Positions 1 to 6,257 of a stretch of 8,482 nt of DNA are shown piece after piece; the first letter of the stretch is position 1, and each line of letters begins with the position of its first letter. A program made the position numbers and the translations under genes. The notes under the pieces are model-generated. The model ran no database searches. It was not told the DNA's origin and saw only the letters and a program-made list of their open reading frames with translations. The DNA comes from an uncultured Lachnospiraceae bacterium (GTDB lineage Bacteria; Bacillota; Clostridia; Lachnospirales; Lachnospiraceae), in NCBI GenBank assembly GCA_905236275.1, contig CAJOPI010000332.1:1-8482 (forward strand), read 5' to 3'.

Positions 1-92
1 CGCTTCACGCTGTAGCCCATGGCCTTGAAAACTGCTTCAGCTTTTTCGGGTCTTTTGACAAGATATCCAATATGATCAACGCGTAATGCCAT
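1..92 (-). CDS. VOC-family (glyoxalase/methylmalonyl-CoA epimerase-like) protein, N-terminal part only
   Basis: Only the first 30 codons are in the window; the gene continues past the left edge. The start of the protein reads MALRVDHIGYLV, followed by a lysine/glutamate-rich helix and an MGY turn. This is the usual opening strand of the vicinal-oxygen-chelate fold, where the His of VDHIGY (residue 7) is normally a metal ligand. VOC proteins include glyoxalases, epimerases and dioxygenases, so the reaction cannot be fixed from this fragment. The ATG is supported by AAGGAG (complement of 98-103), five bases upstream, which overlaps the TGA of the FkbH-like gene. The 10-nt gap implies co-transcription and probably translational coupling with that gene. 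A role in making or recycling the acyl unit handled by the FkbH-like protein is an inference from position only. Confidence 0.75.
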   Translation of the reverse strand, partial: MALRVDHIGYLVKRPEKAEAVFKAMGYSVK

Positions 93-102
93 AAAAACTC
101 CT

Positions 103-1392
103 TCAATTTATTTCTATAACATGGTTTTTCTTCGTGTATGCGGAAATCTCCAGTTCCCACTCACTGTTGCCGGCTTCATCTTCTTTTAGCTTTCCGAATC
201 CATGTAAAGAGAAAAAGTCCTTTACCATGGCATTTTTGGAAGTGGGATAGTAGTAACCCTTTATTGTCTTTATTCCGCGTTCAAGGCATTTATCGACAAA
301 ACAGTCCATCATTGCATATTCCATGTCACGCTTCAGGACACGACAGCTCATTATCCAGAGGTCGATATTGCATAAAGCTTCTTCAATATGCCCGATAACT
401 ACACTTACTACACCGTTATCACCGAATTTATCAGTCAGTTTACCATAAAGGGTTATATAATTACTGTCATTGGCAGTCTCTTCGATTTCTGTCTGGGTAT
501 AGCGCCTTGTTGTCAGGTTAAACTGGTTTGATTTATTGGTAAGCTGCGCTATCCTTGACATCCATGCAGGAATAAAGCTTTGAATCTCGGCCTTCATTTC
601 AAGGGAGAGGAGGTAATCCTTGTAATTACTGAAGGATGCCAATGCCTCCAAACGCTTTGCATTTGCCTTATACATTTCGTTTCTTCCGGCATCATCCTTT
701 GAAAAATTCGTGGTTTCAAAGAAAGCCGATTTATCGAGAATGCCGATATAGCGTTCAGCCTGGTTTCCAATCTCCGGAACGGCTGTCAGAGGGGAAGCCT
801 GTCTGATTATCTCCCTCTCGGCAGGATTGTCATCAACGAAAACGAAGCTTTCGGGAAGAAGACTGAGTTCATTCGCTGCCGCTATCAGGTTTTCGCTTTT
901 TGGCTCCCAGTTTATCTTTGCAGCTACGAAATCATCTTCCTTCAGGATGGAATCAGGGCGTTCAAGACCTTTAAGGGCGATTTCCTTTTCATTCTTGGAA
1001 TTCAGGGCAAGAAGAATGCCTAAGTCCTTATGGGCTTTGATATAGGACTGAAATTCGCTGTAGGTCTGACTTACAGAGGTTTCCTGACCGATTTCGATAT
1101 TGTCTGCACCGTCATCGCCGATAACGCCGCCCCAAAGGGTGTTGTCCATGTCGAGCATCAGAACCTTTTTATTCTTTCCAAGCAGAGATTTTATTATATT
1201 GGCAACATTAAAGGAAAGATAAGGTATTGCAGGAACCGCTACCGCATACTTGTACATATGCCAGTAGTAGGGGTCTGACCATGCTTCAAGCCCGTAGGAG
1301 GCTGACTGGTAATTAACATCATTTATGAAAAAGTTCTTGTGGCTGTCCGCATATTCGGCAAATTTAAGATTGAGCCTTGTGACGAAATTCAC
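103..1392 (-). CDS. C-terminal HAD plus GNAT-like fragment (429 aa from GTG) of the FkbH-like protein
   Basis: This piece holds the catalytic HAD-IIIC motifs: DMDNTLWGGV with nucleophile Asp81 and Asp83, Ser132 in NSKN, Lys165 in WEPKS, and Asp187/188 in VDDNP. A C-terminal domain follows with FNLTTRRY and SCRVLKRDMEYAMM, as in FkbH proteins. The first usable start after the TAG is GTG at 1392. It has no well-placed ribosome site: GGACGG abuts it directly, and AAGGA is about 22 nt away. Starting here would also drop 28 conserved-looking residues. Independent translation is therefore doubtful, and the entry is best read as the distal half of the interrupted gene. Confidence 0.6.
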   Translation of the reverse strand: MNFVTRLNLKFAEYADSHKNFFINDVNYQSASYGLEAWSDPYYWHMYKYAVAVPAIPYLSFNVANIIKSLLGKNKKVLMLDMDNTLWGGVIGDDGADNIEIGQETSVSQTYSEFQSYIKAHKDLGILLALNSKNEKEIALKGLERPDSILKEDDFVAAKINWEPKSENLIAAANELSLLPESFVFVDDNPAEREIIRQASPLTAVPEIGNQAERYIGILDKSAFFETTNFSKDDAGRNEMYKANAKRLEALASFSNYKDYLLSLEMKAEIQSFIPAWMSRIAQLTNKSNQFNLTTRRYTQTEIEETANDSNYITLYGKLTDKFGDNGVVSVVIGHIEEALCNIDLWIMSCRVLKRDMEYAMMDCFVDKCLERGIKTIKGYYYPTSKNAMVKDFFSLHGFGKLKEDEAGNSEWELEISAYTKKNHVIEIN

Positions 1393-1476
1393 CCGTCCGT
1401 TTATGCTCGAAGCGTCCTTGTTTCCTAAGAGCCTGTAATAAGGGTACTCAAAATTATTCTGAATTATGGGACAGTT

Positions 1477-1881
1477 CTAGGTCTCCGACAGATGCTCCCA
1501 CAAGCCCTCGAAGCGCCTGTATACCTCGGACAGCTTGGAAGCTGCTTCCTCGGAGCTGTCACTTATGGCAGGAAATAAAGGAATATTTCTGATACAGGTA
1601 CAGAGATATATTATTTCAGGAGCGAAATTTTTGAGCTCGGGATTTTCAAACATTCCGTCCTCGTAGAACATATTGTATTCCGACTCGTAAAAATCGCCTT
1701 TTATCCCGTAATTCAAGAGAAAGACTTCAAGCACATTCTTTATATCGTTAGTCGTCTGTCCTCCGAGAATGGCAATCCTTAAGGGTGTGAAGTTTTTCCC
1801 CTCTTCTAAGAGTCTGCGCTTCAGGGATTTTTTCTTTTTTATGATCAAAGCCCCGTCAAAGGGGTATTCGAGTTCTTTCAT
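1477..1881 (-). CDS. N-terminal fragment (134 aa) of the FkbH-like protein
   Basis: This is what ordinary translation would make from the ATG at 1881: the FkbH-type N-terminal domain only, ending in GLWEHLSET at the TAG. It opens with MKELEYPFDGALII, a basic KKKKSLKRR stretch, then LRIAILGGQTT and VFLLNYGIKGDFYESEYN, which match the order seen in full-length Bacillota FkbH-like proteins. It lacks the whole HAD catalytic domain, so it should not be able to load an acyl carrier protein. Two A6 runs separated by one G (complement of 1828-1840) encode the basic stretch. The ribosome site GAAAGGA lies at the complement of 1889-1895. Confidence 0.8.
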   Translation of the reverse strand: MKELEYPFDGALIIKKKKSLKRRLLEEGKNFTPLRIAILGGQTTNDIKNVLEVFLLNYGIKGDFYESEYNMFYEDGMFENPELKNFAPEIIYLCTCIRNIPLFPAISDSSEEAASKLSEVYRRFEGLWEHLSET

Positions 1882-1916
1882 CCATAAATCCTTTCAGAAG
1901 TTACAATTGCTTTTCT

Positions 1917-1945
1917 ATTCTAAATCATTTTAATAGGAAGTGCAA
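1917..1945 (-). promoter_or_regulatory. Sigma-A-type promoter for the FkbH-like gene
   Basis: On the minus strand, TTGCAC (complement of 1940-1945) is followed by a 17-nt spacer and TAGAAT (complement of 1917-1922). The -10 matches the consensus at five of six bases and the -35 at its first three. Transcription would begin about 25-30 nt upstream of the ATG at 1881, leaving room for the GAAAGGA ribosome site. Confidence 0.5.
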
Positions 1946-1950
1946 CCTAT
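1933..1950. promoter_or_regulatory. Possible operator: short inverted repeat between the divergent promoters
   Basis: ATAGG (1933-1937) and CCTAT (1946-1950) form perfect 5-bp arms around an 8-nt centre. The repeat covers the minus-strand -35 box and reaches into the plus-strand -35 box, so one bound protein could affect both promoters. Arms this short can occur by chance, and no regulator gene is in the window. Confidence 0.25.
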
Positions 1951-1976
1951 ACAAAAAACAGAATTTATGTTAAAAT
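1948..1976 (+). promoter_or_regulatory. Promoter for the GT-C glycosyltransferase gene
   Basis: TATACA (1948-1953), a 17-nt spacer and TAAAAT (1971-1976) are present, with TG one base before the -10 (1968-1969), forming an extended -10 element. Transcription would start near 1983, about 30 nt before the ATG at 2014. A TATAGA at 1989-1994 is a weaker alternative with a poor -35. Confidence 0.45.
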
Positions 1977-2013
1977 GCGACAGCGAACTATAGATATTTG
2001 AGGTGAATAATTC

Positions 2014-3501
2014 ATGAAAAAAAACTACGGCTTCTGGCTCGTATGTGCTTTGTTAATAAGTATACAGCTTGCTTTCTCCCTGAGATTTATGGGAAGGCAG
2101 TATTTTTCACTCGATGAGGTGAGCCAGATAGGATTTATCGCAAAAAGAAATTCCTGGGGGAAAATAATAGATTATTATCTTACCAGCGAAGTGACAAATC
2201 TTCCGCTCTGGCCACTGCTTGCTGCGGTCTGGTACAGGGTAGTTCCCTATGGCGAAGGCTGGATGCGGCTTATAACGGTTATATTTACCACTGCCTCCAT
2301 AATCCTTCTGATAAAGGCAGGGAAGAGCTTTGGCGGTGAGGGAACAGGACTTCTGACAGCAGTTTTAAGCTGCATATCGCCCATAATCATGCAAAAGTGC
2401 GGGCTAACCTTCAGAGTGCATGCCTTCTGGCTTTTCTTTACGGCACTGGTGCTTTGGCTCTATATCGAAAGGAACAGGCGGAAGGAGAATACGACAAAGG
2501 ACTTTGTGCTTTTGGGGCTGGCAATGGCAGGACTTGCCTACTCCCATTATTTTGGCTGCCTTTCGATAGTTTACCTCTTTCTTTTAGATATTCTGCCTTT
2601 TTGCAGGAAGATGCTTCATAAGAAATTCATCATTTCCTATCTTATAGGCGGGGGAAGCCTTATACCATGGTTTATACTAATGCTCCTTAAGCGGACGATG
2701 AACCTTGAAGAATTCTGGCCTAAGGTGCCGACCTTTGAGAGTATTCCGAAGGCACTCCATTATATCGTTGGAAATGATGAGCCGCTTTTTATTCTCCTTA
2801 TCCTTGCAATGATATATAATTTACTGGTTCTTTTGAAGGCTTTCAGGGACAGGGACGAGGAGCTTGAGGAAAAGCTTTATGCCGCAGGCTTTGCGCTGAT
2901 GTCTATAATATTTGTCTTTGCCGATTACGTCTACAGCGCCCATATTAATACGCGGAGCGGAATTTTTGTCACAAGATATTTTATTTCCTGTGTGCCGGCT
3001 GCGACACTCAGCATTGCTGACTTCCTGAACAGGATATTAAAGGTTGTAAGGGAAAGAACGGAAGTCTCGAAAGGCATTCTTTACGGAACGGTCATGGCTT
3101 TTACACTCCTTTATATAGGAGCACCGAATTACTATTATGATGTCAAGGAGGAGGTTTCGGCACCCTTTGACAATACCTACGGGAATGTAAGGGATGCGAT
3201 TGCAGCTGAGGGCAGGCTTTATGATGCGGATACCGTCGTTGCGATAAATGCGAACCGCGCCAATGCCGACGGCTTCGAGGAATATTATCTTGAATATGGC
3301 GGAAGCGGCAGGGATGTTAATGTCATGTCAAATGAAGACGGCGATATAGAGGAAAGGATTAATAACGCCCGATATGTCTATATTTATCAGGTTATGAGCG
3401 GAACGCCCGATGTTTATACGGAGCTTATGGGAGATGCCTTTGAAGAGCGGTGGTTTGATGAGGATATAGGACTTTATCTTTTTGAGAAAAAGCAAGATTG
3501 A
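2014..3501 (+). CDS. GT-C fold membrane glycosyltransferase (PMT/ArnT-like, GT39/GT83 type)
   Basis: This 495-aa integral membrane protein has a first membrane segment at about 7-24, followed by an outer loop with SLDEVSQ holding the Asp34-Glu35 pair. An acidic residue in the first loop is the usual catalytic base of GT-C transferases that use polyprenyl-phosphate-linked sugars. NLPLWPLLA (62-70) resembles the PPLY-type loop motif; FRVHAFWL (about 133-140) and SHYFG (177-181) also fit the family. About ten hydrophobic segments reach residue 370, and a soluble outer domain of about 120 residues follows. It probably transfers a sugar from a lipid carrier onto a surface polymer outside the membrane; donor and acceptor are unknown. 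GAGGTGA at 2000-2006, seven bases upstream, fixes the start. The gene is divergent from the FkbH-like gene, and its stop (TGA, 3499-3501) lies inside the next promoter. Confidence 0.82.
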   Translation: MKKNYGFWLVCALLISIQLAFSLRFMGRQYFSLDEVSQIGFIAKRNSWGKIIDYYLTSEVTNLPLWPLLAAVWYRVVPYGEGWMRLITVIFTTASIILLIKAGKSFGGEGTGLLTAVLSCISPIIMQKCGLTFRVHAFWLFFTALVLWLYIERNRRKENTTKDFVLLGLAMAGLAYSHYFGCLSIVYLFLLDILPFCRKMLHKKFIISYLIGGGSLIPWFILMLLKRTMNLEEFWPKVPTFESIPKALHYIVGNDEPLFILLILAMIYNLLVLLKAFRDRDEELEEKLYAAGFALMSIIFVFADYVYSAHINTRSGIFVTRYFISCVPAATLSIADFLNRILKVVRERTEVSKGILYGTVMAFTLLYIGAPNYYYDVKEEVSAPFDNTYGNVRDAIAAEGRLYDADTVVAINANRANADGFEEYYLEYGGSGRDVNVMSNEDGDIEERINNARYVYIYQVMSGTPDVYTELMGDAFEERWFDEDIGLYLFEKKQD

Positions 3502-3526
3502 CAAAGCTTTTTGCTATAGCTATAAT
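3498..3526 (+). promoter_or_regulatory. Perfect consensus sigma-A promoter for the acyl carrier protein gene
   Basis: TTGACA (3498-3503), a 17-nt spacer and TATAAT (3521-3526) match the vegetative consensus at all 12 positions with ideal spacing. The -35 box overlaps the TGA stop of the GT-C gene. Transcription should begin near 3533, about 50 nt before the ATG of the ACP gene. It implies strong, largely constitutive expression unless a regulator intervenes. Confidence 0.85.
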
Positions 3527-3583
3527 CTTAAAAGATATGATTGACCGATCCGGCATGGAAATGAATTATATGAGGTAAGTAAA

Positions 3584-3811
3584 ATGGATGAAGTAATGGA
3601 GATTTTAAAAGAAGTAAGACCTGATGTGGATTTTGAGAAGGAAAAGAAGCTGATAGACGACAGCATACTTGATTCCTTTGACATAATATCGATTGTCAGT
3701 GAGCTGAACGAGCATTTTGGAATTGCAATAGATGCGGATTATCTTGAAGCCGAGAATTTCAACTCGGTCGAAGCCATCTATGAGCTTGTACAGAAGCTTC
3801 AGGAGGCTTAA
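3584..3811 (+). CDS. Stand-alone acyl carrier protein (phosphopantetheine-binding, DltC-like size)
   Basis: This 75-aa acidic helical protein contains SILDSFDIISIV, the phosphopantetheine attachment motif, with Ser31 directly after Asp30. After activation by a holo-ACP synthase it would carry an acyl group as a thioester in the cytoplasm. The size and the helix layout around ELNEHFGIAIDADYL match single-domain carriers such as AcpP and DltC. GAGG (3572-3575), eight bases before the ATG, supports the start. It has its own consensus promoter and is followed by a hairpin terminator, so it probably forms a separate abundant transcript. With an FkbH-like loader on the other arm and MBOAT and SGNH genes downstream, it is the likely carrier between loader and acyltransferase. 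A role in fatty-acid synthesis is less likely because no fab genes are nearby. Confidence 0.92.
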   Translation: MDEVMEILKEVRPDVDFEKEKKLIDDSILDSFDIISIVSELNEHFGIAIDADYLEAENFNSVEAIYELVQKLQEA

Positions 3812-3817
3812 AGCTCC

Positions 3818-3837
3818 TATAATCTGTTACGATTATA
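3818..3837 (+). repeat. Perfect 7-bp inverted repeat after the ACP gene
   Basis: TATAATC (3818-3824) and GATTATA (3831-3837) are perfect complements around the loop TGTTAC. This A/T-rich hairpin starts 6 nt after the ACP stop, just before the terminator hairpin. It has no T-run of its own, so it may protect the 3' end or be chance. Confidence 0.4.
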
Positions 3838-3840
3838 ATG

Positions 3841-3889
3841 ACCGTCTGTTGTTTGATGCCGATGGCAGAAACACTTCAGACGGTTTTTC
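3841..3889 (+). terminator. Rho-independent terminator after the ACP gene
   Basis: ACCGTCTG (3841-3848) pairs perfectly with CAGACGGT (3877-3884), followed by a T-run (3884-3888). Inside, GTTT (3851-3854) pairs with AAAC (3869-3872), and TGCC (3857-3860) pairs with GGCA (3864-3867) around a GAT loop. The result is a long three-part hairpin with small internal loops. It should end the ACP transcript at about 355 nt. Since no clear promoter follows before 3927, part of the transcription may read through into the next genes. Confidence 0.85.
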
Positions 3890-3926
3890 TTGTAAATTTT
3901 AGAGATATCGGAAAAGGGAGTTAAGA

Positions 3927-5387
3927 ATGAGCGTAAGGGTCAAACCGTATCATGAATGGGAGGCTAAGCATCGGCTTCTGAATAATAAATCCGTCGATGG
4001 CTTCAAATACTGGAATTATATGCGGCGGGATATGTTTATGTCCTTCGTGGACCAGTATTCCGGAGTTGAACCCCCGTTTTACAAGAATATGAGCGAGAAG
4101 CCGGCGAACAGGCTTGAAGTTCTTGGTAAAAAGGCGGGCGACTTCCTTTTCTTTATGCGAAACGGACTTAAGAGTGATTTAAGGAACGTTGATGCGCTTT
4201 TCCTCTGCCACAGGCGAAGACAGCGGATAGAAAACCGCATGGTAAGTATATATTCGGACTTTGTAGAGGACAGGATACCCAACTCCGTCACGCTTGAACG
4301 CGGTGATACGAAATTTGATTATGACTGTCCAAGATATTCACCGAACTTAGTCTACAGCGGAAGTGTAGAGCTTATGAGCTATGCCTACCGCTATATGATC
4401 AAATTCCTTTCCAAAAATAAATATAAAAAAATCAAAAATTATGTAAAGGCAGACATGGAAGAGGCTTTCAGGGACCTTGAAGAAAGCTATGGACTGAAGG
4501 TAAATAAAAATGATTTTGCGGAAAGGGTAACGACGCTTTATTTTTTCTATAAATTCAGAAAACCCCGCTATGAGAGATTTTTAAGGAAGCTTTCGCCTAA
4601 GGTTATAGTCGAGGTTGTGGGCGGGGGCTTTGATGCAAAGATTATAAATGAGCTTGCAGTAAAGCTTGGGATTCCCACAATTGAGCTGCAGCATGGAGCC
4701 GGCGCGATTGACATAGTCTATCCTGAAAAGAATACTCCTGTGGATATTGCTCCCGACTGGTACTTTACTTTCTCGGACTTCTGGAAAAATATGGTTCTTC
4801 TGCCTACAGGTACGTCGCAGGTTTTTGCCGGAGGTTTTCCCTATCATGATATTATGATGAGGGATTATCCGAGGGAAAGCTGGAAGCATGACAGAAATAC
4901 CATAATATTCCTTTCAAGCAGGAAATACGGGAAGGAAATGTCTGAGCTTGCACTTGAGCTTTCTAACTTGGATGAAAGGCTCAATATAATATTTAAGCTT
5001 CATCCGAGGGAGTTTCATGACTGGAAGGAGAATTACAAAGACCTTTTGGGAAGCAGGGTTGAGGTCATAGACAATCAGAATAACGGCTTATACAAGTATT
5101 TTGCAGAAAGCTCCGCACAGGTTGGAGTGGATTCGACAGCCGTTTATGAGGGCATGAGCTTTGAACTCGCAACCTATATATGGGATATTCCAAAGGCTTC
5201 GAATATGAAGAGTATGCTCTGTGATGCCGGCTATGCGGAAGTTTTCTCTACTGCTCAGGAATTATATGGGAAGCTGTCGGCGCGAGCTGACAGAGTTAAC
5301 TTTACGGCGGACTTCTTCTGGAAGGAAAATCCGATAGAGAATATAGTAACTAAGATAAAGGAAATAGGAAAAATCAATGAAAATTAA
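3927..5387 (+). CDS. GT-B-like surface polysaccharide transferase (CDP-glycerol glycerophosphotransferase / capsule-transferase-like)
   Basis: This 486-aa cytoplasmic protein has no membrane segment. Its C-terminal half carries features common to the CDP-glycerol glycerophosphotransferase, KpsC-like and polysialyltransferase-like GT-B group. These are IELQHGAG with His256, FAGGFPYHD at about 300-308, IIFKLHPREF with His359, and GVDSTAVYEGM at about 400-410, where the Ser-Thr and Glu408 would bind the nucleotide donor. The N-terminal half (1-220) is less familiar and rich in Arg, Lys and aromatic residues. It probably transfers a sugar or polyol-phosphate onto a growing surface glycan at the inner membrane face; the donor is not identifiable. 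AGGGAG (3915-3920), six bases upstream, fixes the start. The 3' end overlaps the radical SAM gene by 11 nt. No clear promoter separates it from the preceding terminator. Confidence 0.7.
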   Translation: MSVRVKPYHEWEAKHRLLNNKSVDGFKYWNYMRRDMFMSFVDQYSGVEPPFYKNMSEKPANRLEVLGKKAGDFLFFMRNGLKSDLRNVDALFLCHRRRQRIENRMVSIYSDFVEDRIPNSVTLERGDTKFDYDCPRYSPNLVYSGSVELMSYAYRYMIKFLSKNKYKKIKNYVKADMEEAFRDLEESYGLKVNKNDFAERVTTLYFFYKFRKPRYERFLRKLSPKVIVEVVGGGFDAKIINELAVKLGIPTIELQHGAGAIDIVYPEKNTPVDIAPDWYFTFSDFWKNMVLLPTGTSQVFAGGFPYHDIMMRDYPRESWKHDRNTIIFLSSRKYGKEMSELALELSNLDERLNIIFKLHPREFHDWKENYKDLLGSRVEVIDNQNNGLYKYFAESSAQVGVDSTAVYEGMSFELATYIWDIPKASNMKSMLCDAGYAEVFSTAQELYGKLSARADRVNFTADFFWKENPIENIVTKIKEIGKINEN

Positions 5388-6249
5388 GCCTTATATAGAT
5401 AAGATCGTTAAACCGTCGGCAAATATGCTTTTGAATATTATTCCGGGGAAAAAGGGAATCGCCCGATATCTGCGTGTGGCTTTTGACCTCCTGCTGCCCT
5501 GGCGTACCATATATCCCGAAATAGTTATGGTAACAACTACCGGCTGCACGCTCAAATGCAAGAACTGCAACAATCTGATGCCCTATTATCACAGTCCCTA
5601 CAGCATCGATACAGAGGAGCTTAAGCGTGATTTTGACAGAATCATGGCTTCGATGGATACCTGTGTGAGATTTTCGCTTATTGGCGGTGAGCCCTTTATT
5701 TATCCGCATCTGAAGGAAATGCTCACCTATGTTCTGAATAATAAGAAGATAATGTATGTGGGGCTTGTTACCAATGCAACGATAATCCCTGACGGAGAAC
5801 TGCTTGAAATCCTGAAAAACCCGAGGATTGTCGTAAGCATAAGTAATTATGGGGTTCCGCTTCAGAAGGTGGATGAGCTTATAGAGCTTTTCCGTAAAAA
5901 CGGCGTAAGGTATATCCCTGACAATGCCGCATCCTGGGTGAAGCCCGGCGGAACGGAGTTCAGGGGAAAATCCCTTTCAAAGCTAAAGAAGGAATATGCA
6001 GGCTGTTTTTCTTCACGCTATTGCAGAACCCTGCTTAAGGGCAAGCTTTTCCTCTGTGCAAGGGGCGCACATCTTTATGATCTGGGATATATGCAGAGTG
6101 CGCACGATTATTTTGATATAAGGGAAGGCAGAACGGTCAGGGATTTCAAGAAGGAAATGCTTGAATTTACATTTTCTGATTATGCCGATGCCTGCAATTA
6201 CTGCGACCATGCACTTAAGGAGAAAGTAAAGCCGGGCGAACAGCTGTGA
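5377..6249 (+). CDS. Radical SAM protein with SPASM/Twitch-like C-terminal cysteines
   Basis: This 290-aa protein carries the radical SAM signature CTLKCKNC (Cys57, Cys61, Cys64), which binds the 4Fe-4S cluster that cleaves S-adenosylmethionine. GGEP at 103-106 is the SAM-binding glycine motif. Further cysteines at 210, 216, 227, 273 and 276, in settings such as KGKLFLCARG and ACNYCDH, suggest an auxiliary Fe-S cluster of the Twitch/SPASM type. Such enzymes act on peptides, sugars or nucleotides; the substrate here is unknown. A glycan or nucleotide-sugar substrate is plausible only because glycosyltransferase and acyltransferase genes flank it. The ATG at 5377 lies inside the end of the upstream gene (11-nt overlap) with AGGA at 5366-5369, which implies translational coupling. 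The stop overlaps the ribosome site of the MBOAT gene. Confidence 0.87.
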   Translation: MKIKPYIDKIVKPSANMLLNIIPGKKGIARYLRVAFDLLLPWRTIYPEIVMVTTTGCTLKCKNCNNLMPYYHSPYSIDTEELKRDFDRIMASMDTCVRFSLIGGEPFIYPHLKEMLTYVLNNKKIMYVGLVTNATIIPDGELLEILKNPRIVVSISNYGVPLQKVDELIELFRKNGVRYIPDNAASWVKPGGTEFRGKSLSKLKKEYAGCFSSRYCRTLLKGKLFLCARGAHLYDLGYMQSAHDYFDIREGRTVRDFKKEMLEFTFSDYADACNYCDHALKEKVKPGEQL

Positions 6250-6257
6250 GGTAGGAC

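Larger units (their letters stand above)
103..1881 (-). pseudogene. FkbH-like HAD-IIIC glyceryl transferase/phosphatase, interrupted by in-frame TAG at codon 135
   Basis: Read as one frame from ATG 1881 to TGA 105-103, this is a 592-codon gene with the full architecture of FkbH-like proteins: an N-terminal domain (about 1-160), a HAD-IIIC domain (about 235-400) and a GNAT-like C-terminal domain. HAD residues are visible: DMDNTLWGGV with Asp244 and Asp246, NSKN with Ser295, WEPKS with Lys328 and VDDNP with Asp350/351. Codon 135 is TAG (1479-1477). The frame stays open and homologous-looking across it: LSET, stop, NCPIIQNNFEYP, then RLLGNKDASS, text typical of this family. Characterised relatives (FkbH, OzmB) load D-glyceryl from 1,3-bisphosphoglycerate onto an ACP phosphopantetheine. 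No frameshift is present. The ATG has GAAAGGA seven bases upstream and a good promoter. The gene is a recent nonsense allele, a readthrough gene or a sequence error; the interruption itself is certain in the given sequence. Confidence 0.88.

Noticed and set aside
138..1278. Three plus-strand open frames across the FkbH-like gene (138-398, 827-1045, 1030-1278)
   Set aside because: They are antisense to strong HAD coding sequence, have no ribosome sites or recognisable domains, and are compositional shadows.
103..1392. The 429-aa HAD fragment as a normal independent gene starting at GTG 1392
   Set aside because: Family-typical coding text continues upstream in the same frame to the TAG, and GTG 1392 has no properly spaced ribosome site. 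It is better explained as the distal part of one interrupted gene.
1477..1479. Alternative genetic code with TAG read as an amino acid
   Set aside because: One internal TAG and six non-TAG stops are too little evidence, and the other genes look like a standard-code bacterium. Kept only as a test within the main finding.
3513..3524. GCTATA direct repeat (GCTATAGCTATA)
   Set aside because: It lies in the spacer and -10 of the ACP promoter and is too short to call a repeat or operator.
3875..3903. Possible promoter for the 3927 gene (TTCAGA, 17 nt, TTTAGA)
   Set aside because: The -35 lies inside the terminator stem and the -10 is poor; not strong enough to report as a feature.
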